A stretch of DNA of 64,000 bases from Trichuris trichiura. Lineage: Eukaryota; Nematoda; Enoplea; Trichinellida; Trichuridae. The notes under the pieces were generated by a model. The model searched no databases, was not told the DNA's origin, and was given only the letters and a program-made list of their open reading frames with translations. This document shows, in pieces, positions 52,137 to 63,014 of this stretch (position 1 is its first letter; each line of letters begins with the position of its first letter). The position numbers and the translations under genes were made by a program. The DNA lies in contig JBAJFE010000042.1 of the NCBI GenBank assembly GCA_037903355.1, positions 1 to 64,000 of the forward strand. The letters run 5' to 3'.

Positions 52137-52855
52137 TTACACTATTAAGTAGTCGCTATAGAAAAAATCGAAATGCACAGCTACAACAACGAGCCATTGC
52201 AAATAGCGTTAACTTTAAATCGCATTTGTCGCTTAATTCTAATCACGAATGATTGAGTACGCATGTAATTTATGTTACATGAACATCGAGGTCTTGTTCA
52301 ATCTTGTAGATTAGTTTGCGATAATCCTTGGAAGATTGATAGAAATATGAATCGAAACTAGAATAGTTTTTCCTACGTGACCGTGCCTAGTATTCAAACA
52401 CTTGAAAAAATGATTTTCAAGTTCAACTGAGGACAACTTGCATTTTCCATTGCACTACCGTATTAATGCGGGGATGAAGAGAGCGCAAGGTTATGCAAAA
52501 TTTATTCGCGACTATACAAATACGTAAAAACCTAGATTTTCTTTTTGCTAACGATTTCCGTTTTGGCAATTCAATTAGTATCGCATAACAACGCGCTACT
52601 GGAAGAACATCTTGATTTGAAAAAAATTATACCATAATTGATCAAACGTAGGCACCCACGATAAAGCTTACATAAGTAACACACGCTAGCAAAAGACGGC
52701 TGCGTTTAAACAGGACTAAAGATCGATAGCAGTTTCGAAGATTGTCGCACATTTCTCTCAGCTCTCTATCGTCAAACGGGCAATGCTAACTTATAAAGAA
52801 CCTGTCTGTCAATCAGAAAAGGTCTACCTACATAAAAGAAGTAAACTTTTTCTCA

Positions 52856-53247
52856 GACGGAGCAACAGGACAGTCAGTCTAGTAGACAGTTCGCCGAACA
52901 GGCTAAACAAAGTTCCTTAGCGGTGCTGCTAAAACAATTTGTTTAACAGCGTCTGTCAGGTATAAAATACTAAGAGCTAAACAGCGCTTACACTATTTAG
53001 TTTTTGAAATGAAAAACTCCTTTGTTACCAGTCCTCATTTTACAACAGCAAGCGATATCATATGCACTTAAAAAATATCATTCGCGCTTCTATGACGTAG
53101 GTGATGCTTACATCAATGAACTTATGCTAACAATGTAGAACTCAATCTCGCTATTACGGCTAATTCTAAAATGCCGTAAAACGCATAGAGAAAACTTACC
53201 ATGAGTAAGCTAAATAACTACATTTCTCTTTACGTTTACAAAAAGGA
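52856..53247 (+). repeat. ~390-bp direct repeat, second copy
   Basis: Same sequence as 47466-47857 with scattered substitutions, rising toward the 3' end. The TATA-like GGTATAAAATAC is kept. Confidence 0.85.
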
Positions 53248-53957
53248 TAATGCGGCACGACATTGTCCCAATAAACGGTGGGCCCTTACAAGGATGAGGG
53301 GGCCCTGATAAGGGCTAGGGGAGCCGTGGGGCAAAAAAGGTTGAGAAACTATGTTCTTAGACGATCTAGATAATTTATTTTCGACGCAAAACTTTTAAAC
53401 GATCAAAGCCGGGTTTCGAACTGTTCTCTTATGCGTTTAGCATCGCAGTCCAGCTTAGGATTAAGTCCGCTGTAGTTTTAAATACTTTGCTAACGGACTT
53501 TGTCATGTAGTTGCACGTTGCGATAAATAATTTCTTGCGAAGCTGCACGCGATGAAAGACAGCGAACTACTCCCTTCCTTTGCATAGCACCAAAGCTGAG
53601 CCAGTTCTATTAGCCATTAGAAATTAGAATTACACCATTCGCCTATCGGTGGAATTAAATAACGATTTCTTTCCCTTTTTCAAACAACAGCCATAAACAA
53701 TTTTTCCCGACCTTTATCATACGTAGCTTCATAATGTACCTACTTCACTGTCGCTAACATTCTAAGTAGGAAGCATATTTTTAACAATTAGAAAAGGTAC
53801 ACGTCTCCGTTCCTCTCAACTAGTTTTTACTCAGAATCTAAATAGCAATTGAGAACCAGAACTCCAGTCCGACAGAGGACGAACGTGCAAGAAAGCAATC
53901 TTCTTTCGTTAACACAGTTAACATAGATGAATGAAGAGATGGTTCTGCAAGTTTAAA
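53248..53957. other. Spacer, nothing recognised
   Basis: No gene seen. A tRNA-like T-arm on the minus strand near 53411 was examined and rejected for lack of a pairing acceptor stem. Confidence 0.4.
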
Positions 53958-54441
53958 TTACAATCTTTCCTTGATTTGCTCTTCTGCAATTTCCACAACG
54001 TGATCATCGCAATTTGGCTTCACTTTTTTAAGTAGTCTCAAAACGAAGAGCTGAGTGCAAATCACTAAAATTAAAGCAGGAGAAAAACTTTTCAGAAATG
54101 TTGTACGCTCCAACGAATCAGCTTAATCAAACAACGGAGCTAGCTGAGGTCTCCGTAAGGTCCCATATATTTTTCCGCACACAGAGCAGCACTCAAACCT
54201 TGGCCACTTTAAACAACACCTGAGCGTTAAGCGCTTTAATGGAGCATTCCATAGCCTCTCCCAGACGGTTTCCGAATAGCAAGTGCACTGCTAAGAAACT
54301 TTTGAGTTGTTTCTCAGAAAGGGTGAATTCGGAGCACCAAGGTCGATTCCTTTCTTGAAATGGATTGCAGGTATAGCGCCGATTATAAGCTTCTGTTTCC
54401 AAGGTATGGGCAAGTGAAAAATGGTTGAACGTCATGTACAT
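53958..54441 (-). CDS. Candidate small minus-strand gene, unrecognised
   Basis: Exon 54199-54441 (81 codons) contains TLSEKQLKSFLAVHLLFGN, then RLGEAMECSIKALNAQ, and ends VAK at a GTTTGA donor. An exon at 53958-54050, after the acceptor GCACTCAG, reads LFVLRLLKKVKPNCDDHVV and IAEEQIKERL, then TAA. Both junctions are phase 0, giving 111 residues if joined directly, although a small middle exon is poss­ible. The GN-x-EA-KAL pattern recalls a TPR helix pair; I cannot name the family. Promoter-like TATA and CCAAT signals lie upstream on the same strand. The ATG at 54439-54441 was chosen as the first in frame; 54433-54435 is an alternative. Confidence 0.33.
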
Positions 54442-54604
54442 AGTGTAATTGCTGAGCTATCTTCGACGCTTCATTAGAAAAGAATTCATTTCGATGTCCT
54501 GATCAATACACGGCGAAGCGAACTACGAAGGAGAGGAATCGAGAGACGCAACAGGACGAAACCGGCGCAGTATTCACACTAACCGCCGCCACTGACAATG
54601 ACCG

Positions 54605-54698
54605 TTTTATATACCATTTCTCTGAGTAAACACTTCGGGGCATTGCATAATTGTCTGTTTGCCACGTGCATCCCTAATTGCCGAAGTAAAATGATTGG
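54605..54698 (-). promoter_or_regulatory. Putative TATA + CCAAT promoter
   Basis: On the minus strand TATATAAAA (plus 54605-54613) lies ~80 bases downstream of CCAAT (plus 54694-54698), with a CACGTG E-box a little nearer (54663-54668). The orientation and distance suit the candidate gene ending at 53958. Confidence 0.35.
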
Positions 54699-55325
54699 TC
54701 AGCTTGGCTACGGCTAACTTCGGTGACCTGCCTCGTGACCGCCGTGGTCACATGTGCACTTGCTTATTACACATAGATTATGATTATTCAATCGGCAATG
54801 CGGAAATGGAAACAACACACAAGTGTTAGTTTCTATTCATTCATTACCCATCACTGTGGAGGTAGAACAGAAGAAGCTGGAATTGTACTTTACTGCAATG
54901 AAGAAACGTTGTCAAGGCCATGGAGCGCTACCTTACAAGTCTAATAAGACTTATTTCCGCCAGTAACTAACGACAGGGAGATTTAAAAAATACTTCCAAT
55001 GGACCTCCATTTTTTTCTAGGTATGAAGTCATTTCTTTCAGAACTGAGAGGTAATCTTTCCTAAGCTAACGATGAAAGCATGTTTCTCCTGAAAGCCACT
55101 TTCAATCTTACCCCCTGTAAAGAGTTCTATTACAAAAATTATCCCTTTTAATTGCATTACAGATATAACACTTGTTAAGGAGACAGTAGAGCTTCATGCC
55201 GTCGAATCCTTTACTCTGTAAAGTAGTGCCCATTTTTTCGTACACATACACTCCCCACAGTTTTCGGGAATAACCATTCCCCGGCCTCAGCAGCAACGGA
55301 CAAAACCATTCTATTCTGGGAATGA

Positions 55326-55654
55326 TTAGAGAAGGGCAACTTCCGTTTCCCCTTGCCCTAGGACGGTCAACCAAACGTCCCCATCGAGCAAAATTTCAGC
55401 AGCAAAAATCCTAACAAAGGAACTTGGCAAGCATAAATTTGATCGCTACTTGAACATGTTAGGATTGCACTACTGCTAAACAATGTCTTCACCCTTATAT
55501 CGTCGAGGAAGGGTGCTGAAGGGAACGACGCTTCTCTGATAATATCTTTTCCCCACTCGATGGCTGCACACTTTTTATCTATCATTGAGTTCTGCAGTTG
55601 GACGGGTCTGCATTCTGCCCTGCTGTCAATTAAACCGCTTAGCTCCTGTGTCAT
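55326..55654 (-). CDS. Candidate two-exon minus-strand ORF, unrecognised
   Basis: Exon 55493-55654 starts MTQELSGLIDSRAEC and ends APFLDDIR at donor GTGAAG. Exon 55326-55445 follows the acceptor TTCAAGTAG and reads RSNLCLPSSFVRIFAAEILL, later GDVWLTVLGQGETEVALL and stop. The intron is 47 bases and the phase 0, giving 93 residues. No family is recognised. Other frames here are also open (for example 55108-55374), so the frame choice is uncertain. This could instead be part of a larger gene with the neighbouring minus-strand exons. Confidence 0.22.
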
Positions 55655-56242
55655 TTTATGTTCAGCCACTTAATATTCTAACACTTTTCCTTCTTTCTCT
55701 GTGGTTTTTCACTAAAAAACTGGCAAATCATACGTTACTTTTTCTAATGAACACAAGTATAATCTTTCGATGTTGCACATAGAAACCTCAAGAACGAATA
55801 GATTTGATTTAAGGAAGAAGAAATGAAGGCAATGAAGAGGAATACATCGTTTCAGACACTGATAAGTAATTCAGAAAACTGCAAAAAATCAATTGTAAGT
55901 TGATGAACTTAAAAGTGCTTTAAACAAATACATCTTAACGCCAAGAAAACAATAGTTATCAGAGTATCACCTCGTCGTGCTTCACGGCTGGAGATGGGTG
56001 CAGGCTGCCGCCTCAACGCTCTTGCTAGAAAATTGAATTTTCTAAACGGGTGTCTCCATAAACGAAACATATGAAAGCTTGTACCGTAAATTTGACATCG
56101 AGAAATTCTTGTCTTATAACCAATGACGCGTTGTTGAAACCGGAAGTAGATAGGGTATTCATATTTTTTGCATTTTGCGCACTCAATTACCCACTGAAAC
56201 ATGCATAATTTTCTTTCTTTAGATACAGAAAAAGTCCCACTT

Positions 56243-56838
56243 TTAACTTGGTGGAAGACTCGTAGTTGTTTTCTGTTCTTCATCGTTTTGTAGGGCATTC
56301 TCTTCATCCTGCAAGCTGAAAGCGCCATTGGTCATGCAACTCAAAAATGCATAGGAAAAGAACAGCAGTAAACTAACACGGATCCCTCAGGTTCGATGCT
56401 TGTATCATGAAGTAAAGTTTCCGTGAAGTCTATTACTTGTAACGCCGTAGGAGCTAGGCATAAGGAAGTAGAAGCACCAGGAAACGTCGACAACAACTAC
56501 CTTGCCGATGATGAACAATGAGTTGGGATGAGACAGGAGCCTGAAACAAGAAAGCAAACTCGTATCCAATTTCTACGGAACATTAAAAAAATGATGGCAT
56601 TCTTAATGATGCGAATCGAATAAAGTATAGGGCACCGAAAAAGTACAGTATGCTTTCACCTGAAAAACTTCTTCGTTGCAACCGTCCACCTTCTCCTTGA
56701 CGGTTCAAGAAAACCCTATTTTCAGGGGGAAAAAACTATAAGTGTCCCACATTCCAGGAGCGAGTCGGTATACCACAACTCTATTACGTTTAGTAGAATT
56801 ACGTGGAAGTCAAAGAACGGTGGAAGCAATTTTTTCAT
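56243..56838 (-). CDS. Candidate four-exon minus-strand ORF, unrecognised
   Basis: Joining 56803-56838, 56660-56715, 56501-56540 and 56243-56308 gives a 65-residue frame. The pieces read MKKLLPPFFDFH; GFLEPSRRRWTVATKKFF; LLSHPNSLFIIGK; DEENALQNDEEQKTTTSLPP. Donors are GTAATT, GTGAAA and GTAGTT; acceptors AAATAG, TTTCAG and TTGCAG; phases agree at each junction. A competing 139-codon frame covers 55909-56328. The final exon has a GTTAAA donor just before the stop, so the gene could continue. With exons this short, chance cannot be excluded. Confidence 0.22.
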
Positions 56839-56957
56839 GGTGTTTTTTTATCGAGCTTATGGGGCTGGCCATTTACTGTCGACCTGAGGATGAAATGCCG
56901 AGCCAAGAAAAGCAGAAAACCTTATTCAAGCAAAACGTTTAAAGAAATCGTTCAAAG

Positions 56958-57148
56958 TACAGTAAAACCCCCGAAGTTGACCACTTCTATATGATGACCA
57001 CCTCCCTGAGTTGACAGAATTTTGGCCAATTGATTTGCCCGCACGTTAGCCGAGCCACGTATACCCACTTCCTATATGCTGACCACCCCCTATGTAGACC
57101 AGTTTTCTCCGGTCCGTTGGGTTGTCAACCTACAGTGGCTTTACTGTA
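56958..57148. mobile_element. pogo/Tigger-like MITE, 187 bp
   Basis: TA-flanked element (CAG at 56960 to CTG at 57146). The ends CAGTAAAACCCCCGAAGTTG and (reverse complement of the right end) CAGTAAAGCCACTGTAGGTT form ~25-bp imperfect inverted repeats. The TA target and CAGTAAAACC-type terminus are typical of the pogo/Tigger group. There is no transposase. Confidence 0.7.
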
Positions 57149-59699
57149 CCTTTCCTGATGTGCAGGGCCATATTCCTTATCCTTACTATATTTCTTTCTT
57201 TTCACGTTAAGTCTCAGTTGTAGATATAAACCTTTTATTTTTATTAAAGACTGCTTCCAGGCAACTTAGACCCGCTAACAGCGTCTTAGTCCCAAGAGCC
57301 CTGCGGTGGTTAGCACAAACAAAGATTGCCATTTTTGTTATCCCGATAATTAATTACCACTTGGCTCCCCTTGCCATATTAATCTTAATAGCTGCTTTGG
57401 AAAAATAGAATTCGTCAAATTCTAAATGAAATTGGAATAAGGTAATCTAATGCCGGCCGATGGGGAAATATGTGGCAATACAGAAAAGTGACCTTCTAGT
57501 CGGTCACTGAAGGGTTCGTAGTTGAAATTGTTCATCAGTTATTCAAAATAGAACGAAAGAACGGCCCAGTAGAACGTTGGAAATCTAAGTTCGACTAAAC
57601 ATCCTCCCAAACATTGGCCGACTACCTGTCAATGGAAAATTTCCTTCGAACTACAATTACCTACTCAAAACTGAAAATTCGCCATTTGAAACACGCATTT
57701 AAGATATGAGTTTCTTATTTACCAAGCGTTAGCTAGCAACTGTGAATTGCCTGGTTCGGAAGGCTAAGTATTACTCTTCTAAGTTTATATCTACAGTGGG
57801 TGCTTTGGCCTTTGCAGCAGCGCACATATGCTTAAAAATTCTAAAGTAAAGCAACGTGCTTACCCTTTTTGATTTCTCCTTGCAACGTAGTCCTGAAAAC
57901 ATTATTACTTTTTAAACGTAGGTGCTTTACGAAAAGAGCTCACTATGCAAGTTTGGGAAGCACTCGGATTCTCCAAACAACTGAATTGACTCCATCTTGT
58001 AGTTCGAGTCCAAAGCTCGCTGACAATTCAAGTTCTTTCCTATCTAAAATTAAACTCATAGTACTTTACGGATGTTGCCTGAGAGCGCACTTGTTTTGGA
58101 TGTAACACAGTCCATCTTTTTCTACGCGTTTTACTGTCATGGATCCAGTTCATGACCTGTCGAATAAACGAAGAATTCGAATACATGAAGGATCGAACGT
58201 GGAATGACAAGCGTGAAATCTCGAGAATGTGCATTCCATAACAAGTTTCAAATCTACGCTAGAGCAAAGAAAGCGTAAGCTTATACAAGCGAACATCATT
58301 CCATACTAAACTCCTGGTGACTTCTGTTACCTAGAGGGACCATCCCGCCATCATCGGATCACCTTTTCTGCTGCGTAGGAATGATATCTTATATGAAGGA
58401 CTTACCTACAGTTCTTCACAGTGCGCCTGGAGGGGGATTGATGATAGAAAAACAGAAACCTGGCATGGAAGTGAACAAGGCGCCGGTTGACAGGCCAACC
58501 TTGGCACCTCAACAAGGCAACGGCGGTAAGGTGCACTAGCGAACAGGTGAAAAACTCGATAAGCGAAGCATCGCATACCCTAGGGGGCTTCATAACGCAC
58601 CTTAACTCTAATCTCCGTAAAAAAATGGCAAGCGCTCGTCCAATACGAAGCCATGCTAAAGTTACGCCACGAAATATGCACTCTCGGAGATTTTGCGTAA
58701 TTAGAGTACAGCGAGTAAGCGCCTAACAAAAAAGATCCAAAAATATTAACAGTTCACTACTGATGTGTACACTTCTCAACAAAAGGTTCCATAATCGCTG
58801 TACGACATCAAAGGAACGGACGTTTCGCCGCCAACGTTGTACCTACAGGTTAGATAACAGCGACCTATCGTTTCCGCTTTCCAAGGTCTGCCGGCTTTTT
58901 GGTACCTCCCTTTATCCTTTGGTCAAGCAACAGCGAGATCACATGTCGTGACGAAGCCAGTACTTTTCGAAAACCATTCGGTGCAGATCGGTGGGTGTTG
59001 AACTCGCGTCGAAACTACGTATACCCTAACTCAAACATGGTTTATTCCCTGTTGTATGTAGCAAAAGAATATTGCTTTTCTAACTTTTTCATCATTACGA
59101 CGGCTCGTTATGAAAAGAAAAAGATAAACCTTCAACGTACCCTAACTACTACTTGACCGGCAGACACCAAGAAGCCAAGCAACCCAGGAACGCGCAAAGA
59201 ATAGGATACTGCTACTGTTATTTAGATTTTGTTAATGAAAAAGTTATACACCGAGCGATTTTCAGGCAGGTGATCTTGCTGAACTGACACGACATTAAAA
59301 CTGCGCGAAATTACACGGCGTGTTGCGACCTCGACTACAAAGAAACATAATATATACGTGACGCCAACATACTACAAATGCCAAGCTGCACTTGCACGGT
59401 CGATACGTCTGCTTATAACAACCGCCTTTAGAAGAACATGATTCAAGTTCCAACTAAAATTTATGTACAGTCAAAGCACATTGGACGCAGGTACATTAGG
59501 TACGGTAGACACCTACGAGGATTTACCAAATCGCCAATTTTTTCACTTCTTCGCGTGAGTTGTTGGAAGCAGAGCTGTTTTCGCGAGGAGCTTCTTTTTG
59601 GTCTTTTGCGTTAGTATTTAATTACATAAAAGCTTTTAAAAGTTGCCTGCAATTAAGGTTCACTATAGTTTACACTGAGGCTGATTTCCTATTTTTCAG
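57149..59699. other. Spacer with a possible minus-strand terminal exon
   Basis: The clearest signal is 57943-58043 on the minus strand. After an AATTTTAG acceptor it can be read RKELELSASFGLELQDG, then SVVWRIRVLPKLA and stop. A second frame through the same stretch is also open, so neither is secure. An upstream exon may lie around 58054-58145. Elsewhere I see only short reading frames. Confidence 0.25.
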
Positions 59700-62148
59700 G
59701 TTCTTTTTCGCTAAGGAAAAAGACGACCAGATATGGACGCCTTATGGAATGCTCTGAAGGGATGTGGGTGCGTAAAAGTTTACGCTTGAACTTTGTTTTC
59801 TTCGCTTATTGTGCCTGTTCGTTATTTTGTGGCAAAACTAATTAACTGAACATCCAGTGCTTCCCTTAAGAACGTACTAGCGCGACTTAGGAAAGCGCTG
59901 TTCCTTTGTATCCGGCGTGCCATGCCCAATGCTAACGTGAAATTCCAATTCTAAAATGATTAACCCTGTATGCTGATTTGAATTTTGTGCTGGTAATCAT
60001 TGCAAATACAGACAAGTTAAAGTTCAAAACTTTTGCGTCATAGTACGCTGTGTGTCCTTACTTAACGTACGCGAATGTTGTCCAACTGAAAGTTTACTTG
60101 CAAGCGTTTTTTCTTTATTTTTTCACTCGTATCCCATTTTTCCGTGTGATCGTATCTGTAAGTAGACAAAACATTTGCTCTACCAACAAATAGATGAGCG
60201 ATTATTAGGAAAATGTGCAGAACCAATGCAATAAACGTTAATAAAAAACGGGCTGGAAATTCCGCGAAAAAGATTTTAAAAGAAACAATTTAAAAACCAG
60301 GTAAAAGAAGAAAAAAAGTAATAATATTTGTTCCAATCTGACTTCTCTATAGCCTCAAATATTGTGTGCTCTTGCTGGATGAAGAAACAGCTTTTGATAG
60401 AGAAACCTTTTTTCAGGCTAACCGCCTCAATTCCTGATGCTGTTGCACTTGAAAAGATACTGGATGAGGGTCCTCGATCTGCTCAGTTTACGCAGTTGGT
60501 ATCGAATCTTTCTAAGGCATTGTGCCTTGAAACTGACCTTGAGGAGCAAGTTAACTGTCCAGCAGGTAAATTCGCTTATGTCTTCAATTTTTAAATACGT
60601 TCACTTTAGATTTAGCAGATGTAAGCGCATTTATGCTGGAACTGAGTAGCCTTCTAAAGGAAATGAGTAAGTACTGGCAGTACAATGCCCAGTATTGTAC
60701 CTTTAATTGTTATCCTTTTGTAATACTTAGGCTGCCCGTATAACAACTTGATTGAAGGTCCTTCCAGTTCACGACTATCGACAAAAGTAGCTAGGTACAA
60801 TCTGGTGAATTTCCTCTGCTCTGAATTAGAAGCTTCTCAAATATTGTCGGAAGCTAAAAAGCATTCCGGCAATTTGGACGAGGGAAAGTCATCGCAATCG
60901 GTTGGTGTAATTTAGGGATTGACCATTAAAATAATGTTATTTTTCTACTGTCTTGTGTGCAGGTACAAGCAGAGACCGCGGAAACGTTAAAAGAATTGCT
61001 AATTGCTTTGGAATTCTCGAAGCCACCGAATTCCGCAACTCTTCAACAAATATTTGGACGTTTAACGCAAAGGGCACTGATTTCACAATGCATAATGCGC
61101 CAGTCAACTCTTTATTGTTTAGGTGAAGGAAAAAGCTGATGGCGTGTCTAAAGACGATTTAGGATACGCATTATTTCAAAGCAATCTGAGCGCTGAACGT
61201 TGGGATATCGTAAATCGAATGAACGAACAAATGCGAGCCGATTACAAGTTGAGAAGAGAAATGTTGAATAAGCGATTCGACGTTACCATTAGCTCATTTC
61301 TGTGGAGTGATCGAGTTAAGGTAAGTTGGGTATGCGACGCAGTACTTACAAAAGTGTATGATATTCTTTGAATACTAAGGTCTAACGCTTTCCGGCTAGG
61401 TAAAGTCTGTAGTTTACGCTGTTAATATGCAGTTGCATTTTTATTTCAGAAGAAAGAAAATGATGTAATGCGGCTTTACAAGCCATTGCGCTCCCAACTC
61501 CGGAGAGAATGCCACATAACGGTGGCCGATCTTTTGGCGGCTAGGAACGGTTAATGTTCTTACCTTTAGTTTCGTCCTTTGAATATGTATCACGTTTCAG
61601 ATTTAGCGCACATTGAAAAAACAAGTGGTCCATCGGTTCGAGCGGTCACTAAAAGTAAACTTAACAAGCTGCTCATACAGGGAAAGATGCCTGACCGCGG
61701 TGGAAGGCCAACAGAAATCGAACGCCCACCTCCAGAAATGCCATCTTGGTCCCAAAGGAAGCCTGCCGGTGTTCATGATGCTGGCGGGAGCCGGAACTTT
61801 CATGGAGGCAAACGACGAACCAAAATATGAGCTCTGGCTCAACATACGTTTTCAGACCGCGCAGGTCGAGTGCAAAGTGGCTGGTCGTCAAGAGGGTCGA
61901 ACTGGAATCAAAGTCCTATTGGCATGGGCTATCAACCTGATTATTCAACAATGCAACAATACGGATACGGACAGAATTATTCGATGACTGGTTCTATGCA
62001 GGGCGGATTTTATGATTCTCCTCACAACTTCAATCTTGACCAGTTCACGCGGCAGCCGGCTCAGTACTACGGTGGCCAAGTGCAGTTCAACGATCACCGA
62101 CCTTACCCGCAGAGGTCCAACAATCGAAGATTCAGGCAAAGGCGCTAA
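59700..62148 (+). CDS. FAM98: FAM98 family protein (tRNA-ligase complex subunit)
   Basis: CDS exons: 59733-59767, 60417-60565, 60610-60666, 60731-60900, 60963-61073, 61123-61320, 61450-61549, 61601-61768, 61856-62148; 1281 bases, 426 residues, phases consistent throughout. Family landmarks are CPYNNLIEGPSSSR (exon 4), LLIALEFSKPPNSATLQQIF (exon 5), RRECHITVADLLAARN (exon 7) and MPDRGGRPTEIERPPPEMP (from residue 303), followed by a Gly/Ser/Tyr/Gln-rich tail ending in arginines. FAM98 proteins join DDX1 and RTCB in the tRNA-splicing ligase complex. Exon 1 (MDALWNALKGCG) is inferred from phase and resemblance to the family N-terminus. Intron 5 needs a GC-AG junction. The last acceptor could also be at 61865. 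An acceptor TTTTTCAG ends at 59699, 33 bases before the ATG. Confidence 0.9.
60175..60210 (-). repeat. PLE box fragment in FAM98 intron 1
   Basis: GCTCTACCAACAAATAGATG and AGCGATTATTAGG are the minus-strand form of the family box. They are preceded by GTGTGATCGTATCTGTAAG, the outer-end sequence also seen in FB1 and FB2. No hammerhead core is recognisable here. It explains the unusually long (649-base) first intron in part. Confidence 0.65.
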
Positions 62149-62179
62149 CGTGACAATTGACGTTATCGTTTCGGTTGGG

Positions 62180-62185
62180 AATAAA
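62180..62185 (+). terminator. FAM98 polyadenylation signal AATAAA
   Basis: Canonical hexamer 32 bases after the FAM98 stop codon and ~110 bases before the TMEM65 start, followed by a T-rich stretch. Confidence 0.7.
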
Positions 62186-62297
62186 TTTTGTTAAAGCTCT
62201 TCGGTCTTTCTGTAGCAGGGGCAATGGTCTTGCTAAATATTTTTTCGCTTGTTCTCTATCATTAAGCATATTGCGCTCAATATAGAATTCAGTTGAA

Positions 62298-62966
62298 ATG
62301 AATGTCATCCGCTACATATCAGCCTTATCAGCCCGCTTCAATCGGCTATTCAAGATTCAAATGCAAAACAGATCTATTCAATATTCCGGAAGTCTTTTCC
62401 GATATGGTCGATACATATGTGTAAATCTGGAAAACAGATACGACGCCACTTATTTCTTGGCGTCTCTAACTGCGGAAGAAAAGAAGTCACTACTGAGCGC
62501 CGTAAAACAATTCACGGAAGAAGAAGCTAAGATCAATCAGCCAGTGATGGTTACTACAGTCCAGCTGAAGTCATTGTTTGTAGCCAACTGTTTACCTTTC
62601 ATTGGCTTCGGCATATGCGACAATGTAATAATGATAGTAGCAGGTGAATATGTAGATAATGGAGTGGGTACCTTGTTGGGCATATCGACAATGGCGGCAG
62701 CGGCTGTTGGAAATCTTATTTCAGATCTCGGGGGCATTGGAATAGGCAACTATATTGAACTACTTGTGAGTAAGTTGGGCTTGACAGCACCATTACTCAG
62801 TGCAAAACAACTGCGGACCAAAAAAGTGCGTTGGACAATTAATATGGGTCGAATAGTAGGAATTGTGGTCGGCTGTTTCATCGGCATGTTTCCTCTTCTC
62901 CTCTTCAACCAACCTTCGGCTAAAGCAACTAGGGAGCTCAAGAAGCCTATATCTCAAAACGGATAA
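62298..62966 (+). CDS. TMEM65: TMEM65 homologue, mitochondrial membrane protein
   Basis: Single exon, 222 residues. The N-terminus is rich in Arg, Ser and Tyr and lacks acids for ~40 residues, as a mitochondrial presequence does. The TMEM65 domain follows: LPFIGFGICDNVIMIVAGEY (residues 99-118), then LLGISTMAAAAVGNLISDLG (126-145), GIGIGNYIELL, and a last membrane segment MGRIVGIVVGCFIGMFPLLL (183-202). Three hydrophobic segments in all. TMEM65 is an inner-mitochondrial-membrane protein linked to sodium-calcium exchange. The ATG is only 150 bases after the FAM98 stop, and an acceptor TTCAG ends five bases before it, so it may be the second gene of an operon. Its stop lies 48 bases from that of the convergent RRP9 gene. 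Confidence 0.93.
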   Translation: MNVIRYISALSARFNRLFKIQMQNRSIQYSGSLFRYGRYICVNLENRYDATYFLASLTAEEKKSLLSAVKQFTEEEAKINQPVMVTTVQLKSLFVANCLPFIGFGICDNVIMIVAGEYVDNGVGTLLGISTMAAAAVGNLISDLGGIGIGNYIELLVSKLGLTAPLLSAKQLRTKKVRWTINMGRIVGIVVGCFIGMFPLLLFNQPSAKATRELKKPISQNG

Positions 62967-63014
62967 TGTCCCATTATAATTGCACTCTAGTTTCGCAATT
63001 GTTAAAGGCTCGAT

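Larger units (their letters stand above)
47858..52855. other. 5-kb interval between direct repeats
   Basis: No reverse transcriptase, protease, integrase or other domain was recognised in any frame. It holds two decayed minus-strand hammerhead-like motifs: 50401-50440 (TTGACAA core) and 50770-50815 (CTGACGA at plus 50800-50806, short CGG/CCG stem, GAAA at 50779-50782). A 96-bp element with 15-bp terminal inverted repeats lies at 52041-52136. Confidence 0.5.

Noticed and set aside
47466..53247. Intact LTR retrotransposon
   Set aside because: No gag, protease, reverse transcriptase or integrase similarity in 5 kb. Kept only as a direct-repeat pair.
53395..53470. tRNA-like sequence on the minus strand (AGTTCGAAAC T-loop)
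   Set aside because: No pairing acceptor stem or convincing D-arm was found; probably chance or a very old fragment.
53958..54441. Assignment to ZSWIM7/SWS1 or TOM20
   Set aside because: Only loose similarity around LLFGN...EA...KAL. The SWIM cysteines/histidine and the TOM20 N-terminal membrane anchor are missing.
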